Shown one piece after another: positions 1 through 9,992 of a DNA stretch of 64,000 nt; the stretch's first letter is position 1; each line of letters begins with the position of its first letter. Under the pieces are notes generated by a model, which saw only the letters and a program-made list of their open reading frames with translations, searched no databases and had not been told where the DNA came from. The DNA lies in assembly GCA_002150815.3 (NCBI GenBank), contig NDFF03000002.1, positions 1 through 64,000 on the forward strand. The letters are read 5' to 3'. The DNA is from Grammothele lineata. Its lineage: Eukaryota > Basidiomycota > Agaricomycetes > Polyporales > Polyporaceae. The translations under genes and the position numbers were made by a program.

Positions 1-465
1 TTTCTCGTCCCCCACCGCCCTTGAAGAAATCTGGAGAAATGTCAGCGCCTGCTCCTGGCCCCCGGCATCAGCGCGCCCGCTGCTGGCGCCGCGCGCCCAT
101 TCCTCGTTCCGTCGCGCCGGCGCCGCCGGCTTCCTCGGCTGCCCGACGTCGCCTGGCCCGACGTCGGGAATGCTGCGCTCGTCGTGGTCCACGACGAGCT
201 CGATCCCCTGCTCTCCCCGTGCTTCCCCTGGGCGGATTTTCTCCGCTCTTTTCGTTCTGTACAGTACTCGTCATGTAGATAGCGTCGATACATATATTGG
301 GGTGCCTTCTGTGCTCGTTCTGTACCTACGCGCGCATCTCCCGCAGCCCGCAGCCCCGCCCTCCCGCCCTCCCGCCTCTCGCGTGCGCGCGCCGCGCGAC
401 GTGCGGCGCACTGTCATCGCGCTCAGTGTATTAGTAGCGTTGGGAGTGCGTAAACGCGTGTATTA
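1..465 (+). repeat. Left arm of inverted repeat
   Basis: This stretch is the near-exact reverse complement of 1105-1541. Base 1 pairs with base 1541, so the arm may continue beyond the left edge of the window. Identity is very high over about the first 300 bases. It then decays through single-base changes and small indels to about 465, where the last clear pairing is around tgtattagtagcgttggga. ORFs in the arm are GC-rich, mirrored in both arms and unlike any family I know, so I do not call genes here. Confidence 0.9.
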
Positions 466-1104
466 AATGCACAATAATGGGCCAGGAGGCAACCTTCCGC
501 GGGGAGCTCCAGCCACCTTCCTGGCCCAGGGGAGGTACATTCAGCTCACCCATTTCGTGGGCGATCTCCTTCATTCTTTCTGTATATTGTACGCATCAAA
601 TATTAATATCAGGGAGAGCAGGTCCGCCCAGCAGCGCTCCTTTCATTGCACCTTGAGGGCAGTGGCGTTCAGTTGTGATCTGCCCGAAAGCGCCAAATAC
701 CCTCACATTTTCCCTTACACCAAAATCTACAACCTTAATTCACAAGTAAGTAGTTGAAGTGTGCACAGAGGCCCAAAAACTAGGGGACTGGGTAGTTTTT
801 TTGTGGATTAGGGAATAGGAATCACCTGAACTCCGTGCACACTACCTTTCAGTGACCCACAGCTACACATTTCGCAGGTTTTGAACGCACAAACTCGGTG
901 GCTGAGGCTCCTCCCAGCTCTTTAGAAGCTATCTCTCTCAAATTTTACTCGTTTCCCGTGATTTCTTTTGCTTCTTGTAGCTACAGAATGTCGGTACATA
1001 TCCCGTGTGTATACCTTGACCTTTGGCTAGGATACATATCAATAGCACCTCCAACGAGGTCATGCAAGTGAGTCTATGCTCGTGCAAGGACACCCTGTCC
1101 CTGA
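466..1104. other. Spacer of the inverted repeat, no gene seen
   Basis: The sequence between the two arms has lower GC than the arms. I see no convincing coding region, RNA gene or nested transposase. One ORF (467-757) is short and of no recognisable family. Confidence 0.6.
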
Positions 1105-1541
1105 ATATAATATATAATAATACACACGAGTCCCAACGCTGCTAATACATTGAGCGCGCCGCACGTCGCGCGCACGCGAGGGGCGGGAGGGCGAGGGACA
1201 GGAGATGCGCGCGCAGGCATAGAACAGGCACGGAAGACACCCCAATATATGTATCGACGCTATCTACATGACGAGTACTGTACAGAACGAAAAGAGCGGA
1301 GAAAATCCGCCCAGGGGAAGCACGGGGAGAGCAGGGGATCGAGCTCGTCGTGGACCACGACGAGCGCAGCATTCCCGACGTCGGGCCAGGCGACGTCGGG
1401 CAGCCGAGGAAGCCGGCGGCGCCGGCGCGACGGAACGAGGAATGGGCGCGCGGCGCCAGCAGCGGGCGCGCTGATGCCGGGGGCCAGGAGCAGGCGCTGA
1501 CATTTCTCCAGATTTCTTCAAGGGCGGTGGGGGACGAGAAA
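1105..1541 (-). repeat. Right arm of inverted repeat
   Basis: This is the reverse complement of the left arm. The two arms plus spacer form a foldback of about 1.54 kb centred near base 771. The right arm ends in gggacgagaaa, just before an unrelated stretch that leads into the nucleoporin pseudogene. A foldback or MITE-like mobile element, or a local inverted duplication, would both fit. Target-site duplications cannot be tested because the outer left boundary is off the window. Confidence 0.9.
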
Positions 1542-1617
1542 ACGGGGCTAACTAGGCGGGGGCATCCACTTGATCCTCCCAGGCTAATTAGCCCGGAAGT
1601 GTGGGACGATCAGGTGT

Positions 1618-3133
1618 CGGAGTCGCCGACGCCCGCCCGCCGCACAAAGCACGCCAAACACCGCCGGCGCCTCGCCTCGCGCACCGTGGTCACTGGTCAC
1701 TGCATTGGGCGCGCGCGCGTCCCGCCCTCTCCAGCCACCGCGTCCCTCTGACCCGTCCTTTCCTCTCCTCTCTTTTCTTCTCCTCTTCGTTCCGCACTTG
1801 TCGCCAGCTATGTCAGCGTTTGACGCGTTTGGGACCGCCCAGCCCCAGCAGCAACAACAACAACCACCCTCGGGCGGCCTCTTCGGTGGCGGCACAGGCG
1901 CGTTCGGGGCCCCTTAGAACAACTCCGCCGCCCCGGCAGCAGGGGGCTCGCTCTTCGGGAACCCCTCGCAGCAGGGCACCAATACCGGGGGAGGAGGCGG
2001 GCTCTTCGGCGCAACGAACACGAATACGGGTACGGGTACGGGCGCGTTTGGGACGACGCAGACGGGCGGGGGATGGCTGTTCGGGAACGTGAACGCGAAT
2101 CAGCAGCAACCACAGCAGCAGCAGTAAGGTGGAGGGCTTTTTTAGAGCACCGCGGAGCATCAGAACGCTGGTGGTGCGGCACCGTCGGGAGGGCTGTTTG
2201 GGTCGACGCAGCCGGCGCAAGCAGGTATGTGTGCGTCACTTGTTATGTGGTTTCTGTGTTTGGGCTCTCGGGTTGTGTGGGTGGTTTTGTGCGTGCACGG
2301 TATATATGTGAAGAGCGCGACGGCGTTATCGAGCGGTGGCATTGCCGGCCGTTAAAGATGTTTGTCATGAGGAGTTTCTGGATTGCTTTATGCTTTGTGC
2401 TGCTGCATGAGTTCGAACCCCCCGCGTTATGGGACCCTTTCAGCTTTTGCCCTCACGTCTGTTACACTCGTGAACTTGACTGACCACACCTCCAGGAACT
2501 ACCGGTGGCGGGCTATTCGGTGCCGCTACTAACAACACTACCAGTGCCTCCGAGGGCGGTCTCTTCGGAAACACCAACACCAGCACCCCCCAGCGGTGGT
2601 CTCTTCGGTAGCACAACTAACACCGGCACGAACACGAGCACCGGCCTATTTGGCAGCACTACGACGAACACGACCAGGCCCTCGGGAGGGTTGTTCGGCA
2701 ACACCAACACTTCTGCCCCAGGCACCTCTGGAGGCGGGCTCTTTGGCAACACCGCCAATACTGGGACCAGTGGCGGTCTGTTTGGGAACACGAACGCAAA
2801 CACGACCACCGCCCCCTCAGGAGGCCTCTTCGGCTCGACCACCACGACCAATCCCGCGCCTAACGCCAGCGGGGGGACTCTTCGGCTCGACTGCACCAGC
2901 AACAACGGGTGGAGGATTGTTTGGGAGCACGACGACTCAGTCCGGGACGTCGCCATTCGGGAATATCACTGGCCAGGGGTCTACCTCGCTCTTCGGGCCC
3001 GTCACCCCGCAACAGCAACAGCAGCAGCAGCAACAACAAAAACCTGAGGGCATGGGGCTCTTCAGCACGAGCACCCTCGATGGGGGTAACGGCGGTGGGG
3101 GCCTGTTCGCGTCGCGCCCCGCGGGGGCGGGAA
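1618..3133 (+). pseudogene. Truncated NUP54 (FG-nucleoporin) pseudogene
   Basis: This is a degenerate copy of the promoter, exon 1, intron 1 and most of FG exon 2 of the intact NUP54 gene at 28572-31311. It starts with the same [15 protein letters not shown] at 1810. Exon 1 carries three in-frame stops, at 1915 (TAG), 2125 (TAA) and 2143 (TAG). Intron 1 is retained, roughly 2226-2494. Exon 2 (from about 2495) keeps GLFG repeats open until about 2865, where a one-base shift moves the GLFG pattern into another frame. Homology stops at the codons for RPAGAG near 3130, so the whole Nup54 helical C-terminal half is missing. The upstream homology includes the duplicated GTGACC motif of the live promoter. 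The retained intron and promoter show it arose as a genomic duplication, not through RNA. Confidence 0.93.
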
Positions 3134-3654
3134 GGACGAAAGTTCCTCTAAGAGAATGTGAGAGTGGTCCCGCCGCAGTGTGGTCTGCTCGCAGTGCCAA
3201 CTTGGGACCACATCTTAAGCACTGGTTGTATTCATTTGCGTTTGTCATGATTGTGGCAACATCACCCAATCCAATCACGGTGTTACGCACAACGTAGATC
3301 CGAAGTTCGAACCCCCTTCTCGTACGCTTGTCAACCCCGGCGCCACAGGCGGCACGGAGAAGAATCGAGAACTCGTTTAATGGCAGATATTTAATCTGTC
3401 GCTGTCGATGAAGGGAGCCATTTTTTCCTCAAATGGCAAAAATGTTGACGAGGAAATCCCTCGCGGACAGGCGTGCGGGCTCATCCTGCAGGGGTCGATT
3501 CTTGTCTTAGTCGACTTCGGAGACGGGACATCCTTGGAACAGTACTTAGAGTACGCTATCTGATAGGAAAAGTGTCGCTCTTCTGTTATTAGTCGTAGTA
3601 AGTCATTCTCTCTCTCATTGTACCCATGCGGATCGCCCCAATTCACCCGATTTC
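3134..3654. other. Intergenic, no supported gene
   Basis: This lies between the pseudogene breakpoint and the first possible exon of the membrane protein gene. A 47-codon plus-strand ORF from 3409 ends at 3552 and resembles nothing I recognise. No RNA gene is seen. Confidence 0.5.
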
Positions 3655-5512
3655 ATGGCACATAGACAGTTCCCAGCCTACCGCCACTCTACCATGCTTG
3701 GATCTCGTTTATATGGTGAGCTTTGAGACCCCAACAATTTATGATCAACTCGTCGATGGGATATCGTACAGTTCTGATATGTATATGAACTGCTCCGATA
3801 TCATTAGTGATGTCTTCTGCATTCCAACAGCTAAGAGTCGCGGTCCCAGCAGCGGCCAGCCATTACTGGTGCGTACACCACCCACCCTAGCTTGAAGCCC
3901 TGGCCTCCTATTTCTCCTATCCTCCGGTCATCCACTGTACCTCAACTGTACCTTTCCAACTTCGTATCAACACATATACAGAAACCGGGCTCTCCGATCT
4001 GGACCTCAAGATAGAGGAGGTCCTGAAGGGTGCTAACTTTCGGAGAAGAAGTACTATATCGTGGCTTCAACTACAAGGTATGCCGTTTACTTCACCTTCT
4101 GGCCGCGTCTAAATTTGCGATCCTATAACTTTCGGACACACAACCATGCAGCTTTTGATGGGCTCGCCGGACGTCACAATCGGCCGCCGCACCGTGGTGA
4201 ATGGGAGTCCAGGCAAAAACGGTTCTGCGGCTACTATCGGTGGTGGCGGCATTATTACCTCACAGGGTCATTCCAGCTCCCGGGGTCAGTTGCTGCCGCT
4301 GCCAGTTCCTTCGACGAACCACGGATCTTTCAAGACAACGACCAACTCTTCGCCGTTATTTGCAAACCCACCGCCGTCAACGATTTCAGCGACTCCGAGC
4401 ACTTCAACGCCGTTCACACTCACTGTCAGCCGTACGCGTCCCACGCAGACGGTAGGAAGGCAGCCTAATCCATCTCTTTCATCCAATGAAGCCATTAGGT
4501 CACAGTTTAATATGGATACTACCACTTTCACTATCCAATACTCCCTTTCGTCCCACACTTCGTTGGAGCTGGGAACCATTGCTTCAATATCCAACTCACC
4601 CTTACCTGAGCTGAGCAGTCCTCATACGGTGTCGTTCTCCACATCCCAAGTATCAAGTACCACCCCGTCAAGCGGTATGTATGTTGTTTGTCTCTTGAGA
4701 CCCGCTTATTCAACGTATTTGCAGGAGTGAGCGACTTACGTCATAATAAACATAAGCCTTCTGGGGTAGCCATCGCCAGCTCTATCCTGGGAGCACTTGT
4801 GTTTATCGCTATTTTCCTCGTTGGTCTTCGTTGGTGGTGCCGCCGACGCAGATATTCAAAGAAGCAAGATGTTCGATTGCCGCCTAGCGGTCATACACAT
4901 TTGTCGGAAGTGAAACTGGTCAGTCTCAATTTCTAGCCTTTGTCAGGCTACCGGTTAACAGAACCGTATGCATGTCCCACCTGATAACTATCTCCCGTCC
5001 TTGCGATTTCTCGCATTCCAGGAGCGGGAATTACCTCAGAGTGGCAACGCCCTCCTCCAGATGTCCAATGTAGATGTTCTATCGCACCTGAGGTCTTGGA
5101 GCACCAGCGAACCTTCTGATGCACCGGCGACGATCGGCTCACGCGGCTCTCTAACTGCTGTATCCATCAATAAGTCCTCACTACCACCGTGGGTCGAAGA
5201 ACCGCCCCTAAATGAATCCAGTGACCAGCAGTTACTGCGAGGAAGCGCGACGCGATTCAACTATACGGAAGGTATGTGTCCATTTTGCGCTGGGACGACC
5301 CCGAGGAATATTAAGTCAGCTCAGCAGATGACCGGGAATCGTATATCGAGAGAGGAGACTGCACCGCTCGAACGTCAGTCGTAAGACACGCGGTAGACGG
5401 AGGAGTCCGCCTGGCTGGAGGTCGTCCGGGATCTGACGCGGAAGAGGAAGAGTCGAACGTAGGAACTATAGCGACTCTTCCGCCGGCGTATTCCTCTATC
5501 GTATACCCATAA
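3655..5512 (+). CDS. Putative single-pass membrane protein with Ser/Thr-rich ectodomain, possibly frameshifted
   Basis: The 3' half is well supported. Exons 4152-4674, 4725-4918, 4962-5271 and 5325-5512 join in phase across GT-AG introns of 43-53 nt. They encode a Ser/Thr/Pro-rich stalk and then one transmembrane helix (GVAIASSILGALVFIAIFLV) followed by the stop-transfer run WWCRRRR. The cytoplasmic tail contains GGVRLAGG and ends LPPAYSS before TAA at 5510. This matches a large fungal family of type I membrane proteins of unknown role. The N-terminal half is tentative. Exons near 3655-3715, 3836-3868 and 3982-4077 can be joined in phase to give a stretch with ETGLSDLDLKIEEVLKG, as in the family's beta-sandwich ectodomain. 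The following GEEVLYRGFNYK lies one frame over, which suggests a one-base indel near 4045. No signal peptide was found. It could be a decaying gene. Confidence 0.55.
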
Positions 5513-5738
5513 GTAGTGAACAGGGCTAGAGTGACGTTACCAACCCGAGCGACTCAATGACGTAACCTTGTATCAACCAAGTAGGTATTGCTAGGTGAAA
5601 GTAGAACTAATAACGTTAATTGCGTGCCACGTCGTAAATTGTAGGGTATGATACAGTGCAGATACGCGATACAACACTCCTCAGATTCCAAGGTCCAGCC
5701 CACACCGTACATCATCAACATCACCCATACGCCCCTAC

Positions 5739-7666
5739 TCACCGCTCCGATGCGAAGATACGGTCCACAACGCGCTCGACGAGCTTCGCCTCGCGCACCT
5801 GCATGTCCTCCTTGCTCACCGTCTCCCCGCTCGCCATCCTCTCCACCGCCGCGCGCCACTCGTTCACCTTCTCATCGAGCACCGCCTCCCTCGCACGCGC
5901 GAGCCGCGCCGTCGTCTGCAGCCCGAGCACCTCCGCCTCCCCGTCCTCGAGCGGCTGCGCCCGCGCGCAGAGCTCGGCGAACGCGGGCCGGAGCCACGCG
6001 GGGATGCCGTACTTCTCGGCGAGGAAGACGCGCTCGACGGGGTCGAGCGGGGGCGAGGCGGCGTCAAGCGCGGAGACGGCGTGCGCGCGGGCGGCGGGAA
6101 AGTCGAGCGCGGAGGCGGTGGAGAGGAGGAGGACGAGGTTGAGGATGGAGCCGTTCTGCTTGTTGGCGGCTCTGGAGGGGCTCGTCAGTACGGGAGGGCG
6201 GAGCTGAGGATTCATAGAGCGTACCCGTGATAGAGGAAGTTAAGGAGACACTCGAATTCTCGGCACGAGACGTCCGGTAGACGGACCGCTGTCTCGTCTG
6301 ATTTGCCAGCCTTGTCCACGATCGTGCGCTGGAAGAATTCCTTGAAGTACGTCGAGTCGCGCTCGAGGAAGTATCGGTGTATGCGGAAGAGGGTGTTCTC
6401 CACCTGAACAGGAGTCAACTAGATGTCGCCGAACAATAAGAGGGAACATACCCTCAGGATCACCATCTCATCTTGCATATAGAACGATGAGTGCCGCACG
6501 GCGGGCTGCTCAGGGGGCGAAGGCGATCGCGCGAACTCCTTGCTGTTGCCTGCTTGAGGCTTCGACGATGCACGAGGGCTCAGGAGAGCCGGTGATGCAG
6601 GTCGAGTTTGCGCGAGCGTCGATCCAGGACTGAGCGGGACGGGGATCTGGTTCGGGCTCACGCGACCGCTGCCGGACTCCTCCGGAGACCGCGGGCGGAG
6701 CTGTTCGGACTCCAGCTGGCGTGGCTCCAGCGGCTGCGGGCTCGATGTGTATGTCTGAGACGACAATGAGTTGAGGGCTTGGAGCGCAAGCGGCGACTGC
6801 GGCGGGGAGGGACCGGGGGACGTGCGGCGGTGCTCAGAGCGCGCGGGACGTTCAGGCGGGAAGAACGGCCGTTCGATGTCCGTCGCAGACTGCGGGATGT
6901 CGGGGAGCGGGAGGACGACGAGCGGACTATGACAGAGCGGGGATGGGCCGAAGCCGCTGTCGGACGACATTCCCCCAGAGGCATCCATGAGACGGCGTTG
7001 CGCGACAGCGCCACTCCCGCTCCCGCCACTGCTACGCTTCGATGACTTGCTGCTCCTCGGCGAGCGGCGCGGGCTCATCATGCGAGAGGAAGAGGCGGCC
7101 GGGGCGTACGGCATGGGAGGGGAACGCTGCTCGTCGAGTGGGGGTTCGTAGCGCTCGACCGTAGGCCCGCGCCATGTGCGTGCCGGAATGCCAACGCCCT
7201 CCTCTGGCTCGCTGTCAGTTTCGACCCGTGGGCTGTGGTACTTGCGATGCCCTTGGGAAGTACGCGATTGGGGAGGAGACTGAGGCGAGGATCTTGATTT
7301 CGAGGAGCTTCGCCGGCTGAGAGGGACGTCGTCTTGGGGGAGAGGTGCGGGCGGTCTGTGATCACGGGGCGTGAGATCTCCGTAGGATTCTTCCTTCGCT
7401 TCGCGGGCGAGGCTGAGCATGGGACCTAGGGATCTCCGCAAGGGCGAGGGCATGTCGGAGGCATTGGGGGACGAGAGGGTCCAGTTGTCGGGCGACATGG
7501 ACCGTGGTGGCCGTTCAGGCTGAAGGAGAGGGCTAGGCGGGGAGGTGCCGGGATACGATCGCGAAACTTGGTCGTCGCGGATCGGCCGTTGTTGGGGGCT
7601 CGATTCGACAAGGAATCTCATGTCCGAGCGTGCACGGTATGCAATCGGACGGCCAGGTGAAGCCAT
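5739..7666 (-). CDS. BTB/POZ domain protein 1
   Basis: The model is complement of exons 6452-7666, 6225-6403 and 5739-6171, encoding 608 aa. Residues 1-390 are low complexity and rich in Ser, Pro and Arg, so probably disordered. The BTB fold starts at about residue 395 (SSFYMQDEMVILRVENTLFR) and continues through IHRYFLERDSTYFKEFF and ECLLNFLYHG. It is followed by a helical C-terminal region of about 140 residues that is usual in Agaricomycete BTB proteins. BTB domains mediate dimerisation and often recruit cullin-3 ligases, but no substrate-binding domain such as Kelch or MATH is visible, so the role is unknown. It is paralogous to the gene at 12534-14314: the introns sit at the same places and exon 2 is 179 nt in both. 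It is convergent with the membrane protein gene. Confidence 0.88.
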
Positions 7667-8314
7667 AGCAAGCTAGCAGAGGATGTGCACGGCGTGCGAG
7701 ATGAGTCGTGCGCAAGCGCAGAGCAAAGTTTTATAGCTCACCTAGCCGAGGGCACGCGTTGGGGGCGTGTACCTCCAGGTACTTCCCGCATCAGAAAGCG
7801 CGTGTCCGGGCCTATCAAGCCTGGACTTCGCGTTGCTCTTCTCGCGCTGGCCAGGTGTCGCCAGCCTGAGCTGTCTCACCCCACAATGAAATCATCAAGT
7901 GAGACAAGGAAGACGGACAATAGGCCGGAGGATCCGGGGCCAGCATACAAAGAGAACTATATTCGAGCTTTTGATTGCAGCCTACGACGATCGAGGACCT
8001 CTACCTGCAATGTTGCGAAGCTCACAGCATCATAAGACAGACGGCTTCGTCTGAAACCGTTTCTGAGGATGAGGCAGCATGGCATCCACACCTGAGAATG
8101 TTGCGGTGGAAAGCAAGAAGAGGATACTTAGGCGCCAGAGCCACCCCGCGGGCGTCGCCCTAGCGCGGACGGGCATCGCCCGACTAAGTAATCAGTGAAG
8201 ACCAAGCCCACGCGCAAAGTCCACACAGCTTAGTTCTAATTGAATATCGAAGTGGATACCATTTACTGTACACGGTCTATGACCTTGACTATAATACAGG
8301 CATGTTATCTTCAA
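7667..8314. other. Intergenic between BTB1 start and orphan gene A0 stop
   Basis: It should hold the BTB1 promoter (right of 7666) and the 3' end of the A0 transcript. No conserved ORF, RNA or repeat was recognised. Short ORFs here have no family resemblance. Confidence 0.5.
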
Positions 8315-8830
8315 CTAGCTAGCAATACTCCTCAAGGCTGCCTCGGTGACTATGCGGCCAGGCCGCGAGCGGGATATGTGGATAATGAAAACGGAAAACT
8401 CGCGCGGTGCATCCTTGTCCTGTGCGGAAGATTCATCCCTCCTCTCGCTCAAAAACTCCAGTCCGACCGGCCGTAGTACTTCCTCAACGAGACACGTCAG
8501 CGGGATTGAAGCTCCTGGTCCCTGCCCATCGTTGGCTCTAGCGTCAGGAATCAACGAAAGTTGCTTGCGCGCCCTGCCCGCCAAATCAGGGAGGACGGTC
8601 AAACCACCTTCCCCCTCACGATAAGTAGTGGTGCCGAGCAGCTCGCGCGAGACTTCAACAGCGCCGCCGCGGCGGACTTTGGCGGGTGTAGGAAACATGC
8701 CCCACATCTCAACCTCGCCGTCTTCAGGGATAAGGTGCATGAGGTAAATCTTTTCGCTCCGCACGATCGCAAGGAGGGCGGAAGGGTTGCGGGAAGTGCC
8801 GGTGAAGAGGTTCGCGAGATAGGAGAACAT
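8315..8830 (-). CDS. Orphan protein family, copy A0 (171 aa)
   Basis: A single coding exon starts at ATG 8830 and reads MFSYLANLFTGTSRNPSALL. It is the dispersed member of a four-gene family with A1 (34973), A2 (36841) and A3 (41254). Conserved blocks are MHLIPEDGEVEMWG, a Gly/Arg-rich turn before SRELLGTTTYRE, LVEEVLRPVGLEFLSERR and EFSVFIIHISRSRPG. No signal peptide, membrane helix or known motif is visible, so a soluble intracellular protein is likely and its function is unknown. As in the other copies, the ATG lies just after an intron acceptor (tgtag, then gaacaaccgttctcgac), which implies a 5' UTR intron. Unlike the others it has no AAA ATPase neighbour. Its upstream sequence resembles that of A3 more than A1 or A2. 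Confidence 0.85.
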   Translation of the reverse strand: MFSYLANLFTGTSRNPSALLAIVRSEKIYLMHLIPEDGEVEMWGMFPTPAKVRRGGAVEVSRELLGTTTYREGEGGLTVLPDLAGRARKQLSLIPDARANDGQGPGASIPLTCLVEEVLRPVGLEFLSERRDESSAQDKDAPREFSVFIIHISRSRPGRIVTEAALRSIAS

Positions 8831-9131
8831 GTCGAGAACGGTTGTTCCTACATATATTCAATCAGTATGATGCAACTCATGCACGAGGCACCAAAGGAAA
8901 GCGTACGAATGAGTGGGTAGATACTCTGACAGAACGTCCGTGACGGTCAACGATGTGGTGGTGAAAAGGGAGGATGGATAGGGGGCTAAATGATTGAGGC
9001 GCTCGTCGGACCATTTGATTACTTGTGAATGCATTAATAATACATGACCTATCATACATGTATGCACCCAAACAAACGACACGGGAAACTAGGTTGGGCT
9101 GTAGGGAGGACAGGAACTGTGTACAGAGCCA
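8831..9131 (-). promoter_or_regulatory. 5' leader and promoter of A0, 3' end of RPB9
   Basis: On the minus strand the leader contains an intron acceptor about 17 bases before the A0 ATG, preceded by a tactgattga branch-like stretch. The same arrangement is seen before A1-A3. The rest holds the RPB9 3' UTR side. No other gene is seen. Confidence 0.5.
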
Positions 9132-9711
9132 TCACATGTCAACCTGCCCTTCAGATGTGACAGTAGAATCCGTGAACGGATGATTACACTTGGTGCACAC
9201 GAAGAACAGGATCATACGCGTCTCCTTCCGCTTGGACTGATCCTGAAAGAACACGGCACTGGTGGGCCATGAGAGCAGCCCCGGAAGAGGGATTCGACAA
9301 GACGCACTCGTTGTGACCGCACTTCGGGCAAGTCATCTCTCTATGGGCCTGAAGGAACTTGAGCCACTTCACGCAGCGTGGCAGAGGAAGAGACATACCA
9401 GGGTCGGATCAGCGGCAAGGTCTGCTGTAACTCCCATCTGCTCCCTGCACCCTTATGAGTGCGGCCGTCCACGCAGCGTCGCATGTGGGGAGAAAACGGG
9501 CCATAACGCACCTCGTGACCGTAAGCAAGTCATTCCTGTACACACACTGGTTCTCCCCAATCTCGTCGTACGGGCAGATGCGACAAGCATAGACCATAAC
9601 ACGCCGCTGTGGGTCTGCCTTCGGGTAGAGGAGGTTGTTGCACTCGGAGCAGAAGTGGAGGGAGGCCTGGTGAATGTCCAATGCGAATGCGTGTGTCGGA
9701 GCATGAGTCAT
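9132..9711 (-). CDS. RPB9: DNA-directed RNA polymerase II subunit RPB9
   Basis: The model is complement of exons 9512-9711, 9399-9444, 9308-9348 and 9132-9258, giving 137 aa with all junctions in phase. The N-terminal zinc ribbon shows FCSECNNLLYPK and ACRICPYDE. The linker has the family signature VTADLAADPTL. The C-terminal TFIIS-like zinc ribbon shows CPKCGHNDAVFFQ, with the last cysteine pair in VCTKCNHPF. RPB9 is the small Pol II subunit at the jaw that supports start-site selection, elongation fidelity and TFIIS action. Exons 2 and 3 are only 46 and 41 nt. The gene is head-to-head with the SMP3-type mannosyltransferase, 281 bp apart. Confidence 0.95.
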
Positions 9712-9992
9712 GAGGACGCCAAAGAGGTACGCTGTATAAGTGAGTGAGCATGCATTTCACGGGTAGACAACTCGCCATTTTTGTGAGGAAGAAGGGAGGG
9801 ACAGAGGGTCGAGAACGCGAAGATGGTGGTCGCACAGAAAGGCGGGACGGCGAACAAGCGCTTGTGCACGGCGCCTTGGCTGTCCGAGGCAACGCCGGGC
9901 GAGCCAGGCGACCAAGATGTTGTTCTCCATCATCATCCCCCTCGTGCCTCCAGCTTCCGCCATCCCGTCCTCGATGTTCATCTTGCGTTGAG
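9712..9992. promoter_or_regulatory. Shared divergent promoter of RPB9 and SMP3
   Basis: Only 281 bases separate the two start codons, so both promoters must lie here or overlap the genes. No canonical TATA box is evident, as is common for housekeeping genes in these fungi. Confidence 0.6.

Noticed and set aside
21..466. Several ORFs inside the inverted-repeat arms
   Set aside because: They are mirrored in both arms, Arg/Pro/Ala-rich, and lack family similarity or splice structure.
1618..3133. Processed (retro-copied) origin of the NUP54 pseudogene
   Set aside because: Intron 1 and upstream promoter sequence are retained, and there is no poly-A tract.
3300..3322. tRNA-like T-arm word (agttcgaaccccc)
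   Set aside because: No acceptor, D or anticodon stems can be formed around it; a similar word at about 2410 lies in the pseudogene intron.
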